From assembly GCA_021325615.1 (NCBI GenBank), contig JAJPGU010000010.1, forward strand, positions 124,001 through 188,000: 64,000 nucleotides of DNA, read 5' to 3'. Position 1 is the first letter of the stretch. The number at the start of each line of letters is the position of its first letter. This document shows, piece by piece, positions 63,545-64,000 of the stretch. A model generated the notes under the pieces. It ran no database searches. It was given only the letters and a program-made list of their open reading frames with translations, and was not told the origin of the DNA. Source of the DNA: Nitrososphaerota archaeon (lineage in GTDB: Archaea > Thermoproteota > Nitrososphaeria > Nitrososphaerales > Nitrosopumilaceae). The translations under genes were made by a program, and so were the position numbers.

Positions 63545-64000
63545 TTACCACGTTTTCTTGTTTAGTTCCCTTTCCAACTTGAAGAGGAACTGCTGTGAGT
63601 ATCCGGCATAGGGCCCGAAATGCTCCACTATCCTTTCGTGCAGCAGGGAATACTTTTTTTCGGTAAGCGACTTGCCGGGTACGCTTTTGGAAATCTTGGG
63701 GTAGTACTTGTCCAATATCCTCTTGGTCCACCTGTCTATGGGGAAGGATTCCATCTTCTCAAGGGAGAAGAGCAGGATGCAGTCTGCAATCTTGCTGCCA
63801 ATCCCGGGGACTGCCCTGAGCGCCTCGACTGACGACTGATAGTCTGCAGTGGCAAGGAAGGCAAAATCCACCCTCCCCGAGTCTGCCGCGCGCGCAGCCT
63901 CCCTCACGTACTTTGCCCTGAATCCAAGGCCGCATGCGAGAAGGTCGGCTGCCGAGGCGCGGGCCAGCCTGCCGGGGCTTGGGAAGGTAAAAAACTGGCG
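63545..64000 (-). CDS. OGG1-type DNA glycosylase/AP lyase (5' end beyond window)
   Basis: The frame is open to the right edge, so only the C-terminal part is present. It shows FPSPGRLARASAADLLACGL and GFRAKYVREAA, then the helix-hairpin-helix ALRAVPGIGSKIADCILLFS with the catalytic Lys, and the Asp region FPIDRWTKRIL. These match the OGG1 pattern, in which the Asp lies about 20 residues after the Lys. It removes 8-oxoguanine from DNA. Confidence 0.87.
   Translation of the reverse strand, partial: RQFFTFPSPGRLARASAADLLACGLGFRAKYVREAARAADSGRVDFAFLATADYQSSVEALRAVPGIGSKIADCILLFSLEKMESFPIDRWTKRILDKYYPKISKSVPGKSLTEKKYSLLHERIVEHFGPYAGYSQQFLFKLERELNKKTW

Overview
The window looks like a chromosomal segment of a Nitrososphaerota (Thaumarchaeota) archaeon, most likely of the ammonia-oxidiser type although no amo gene is present. 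The evidence is archaeal information processing (GatDE, pelota, uL2, a Cdc48 AAA ATPase, SRP RNA), a tetraether lipid synthase homologue, F420 enzymes, and a Rieske / cytochrome b / membrane-anchored blue copper cluster of the kind these organisms use for electron transport. Many genes have a TATA-like box 25-32 nt before an ATG, GTG or TTG start, which indicates leaderless transcripts. Most of the window is moderately GC-rich. Bases 1-9200 and roughly 12960-16900 are visibly AT-rich.

Layout. (1) Bases 1-9220 are an AT-rich accessory region. It holds a giant mosaic surface protein cut by the left edge, then a small divergent cluster whose central gene (6375-7775) is a homologue of the thiol-activated / cholesterol-dependent cytolysins (CDC). 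Beside it are a winged-helix regulator and a protein of unknown function on the minus strand. On the plus strand are an overlapping 40-codon ORF, a 62-residue ORF and an internally duplicated four-helix membrane protein. A coupled ribbon-helix-helix ORF and cyclase-like fragment follow. The region ends at tRNA-Leu(CAG). (2) 9361-12931: an atypical PII-like protein and gatE-gatD. (3) 12979-16377, AT-rich: class III cyclase, APC permease, small unknown proteins, UspA. (4) 16912-26992: core functions: Cdc48, uL2, acylphosphatase, SRP RNA, TtuA/Ncs6-type tRNA thiolase, site-2 protease, CutA, pelota, YjbQ, DtxR-like and TrmB-like regulators. (5) 27120-28784: tetraether lipid synthase homologue. (6) 28855-39540: a surface-glycan locus with an asparagine-synthetase-like amidotransferase, glycosyltransferases, epimerases, a DegT aminotransferase, a hexapeptide acyltransferase and a UDP-sugar dehydrogenase. 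(7) 39585-46742: metabolism and small membrane proteins (UspA, MtnA, a DUF59-PqqD fusion, aminotransferase, Fno, histidine phosphatase) and tRNA-Arg(TCG). (8) 46829-55873: a secreted Ig-like protein, a very large subtilase, and the Rieske-cytochrome b-cupredoxin cluster. (9) 56003-64000: tRNA-Arg(TCT), MscL, a cytosolic sensor kinase, a large FN3 protein with an unrecognised central domain, an HtrA protease, and an OGG1-type glycosylase cut by the right edge.

The most unusual content is the CDC-like pore-former cluster at 5140-8662. The protein keeps the CDC fold signatures (an FPGA motif, QIYY, a glycine motif, a TGxAW core in the undecapeptide position, and a C-terminal Thr-Leu pair). It lacks the undecapeptide Cys, the Trp pair and the Arg, has no signal peptide, and sits in what looks like a horizontally acquired, autoregulated operon. 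All names come from reading the sequence and recalling families; no database search was run.
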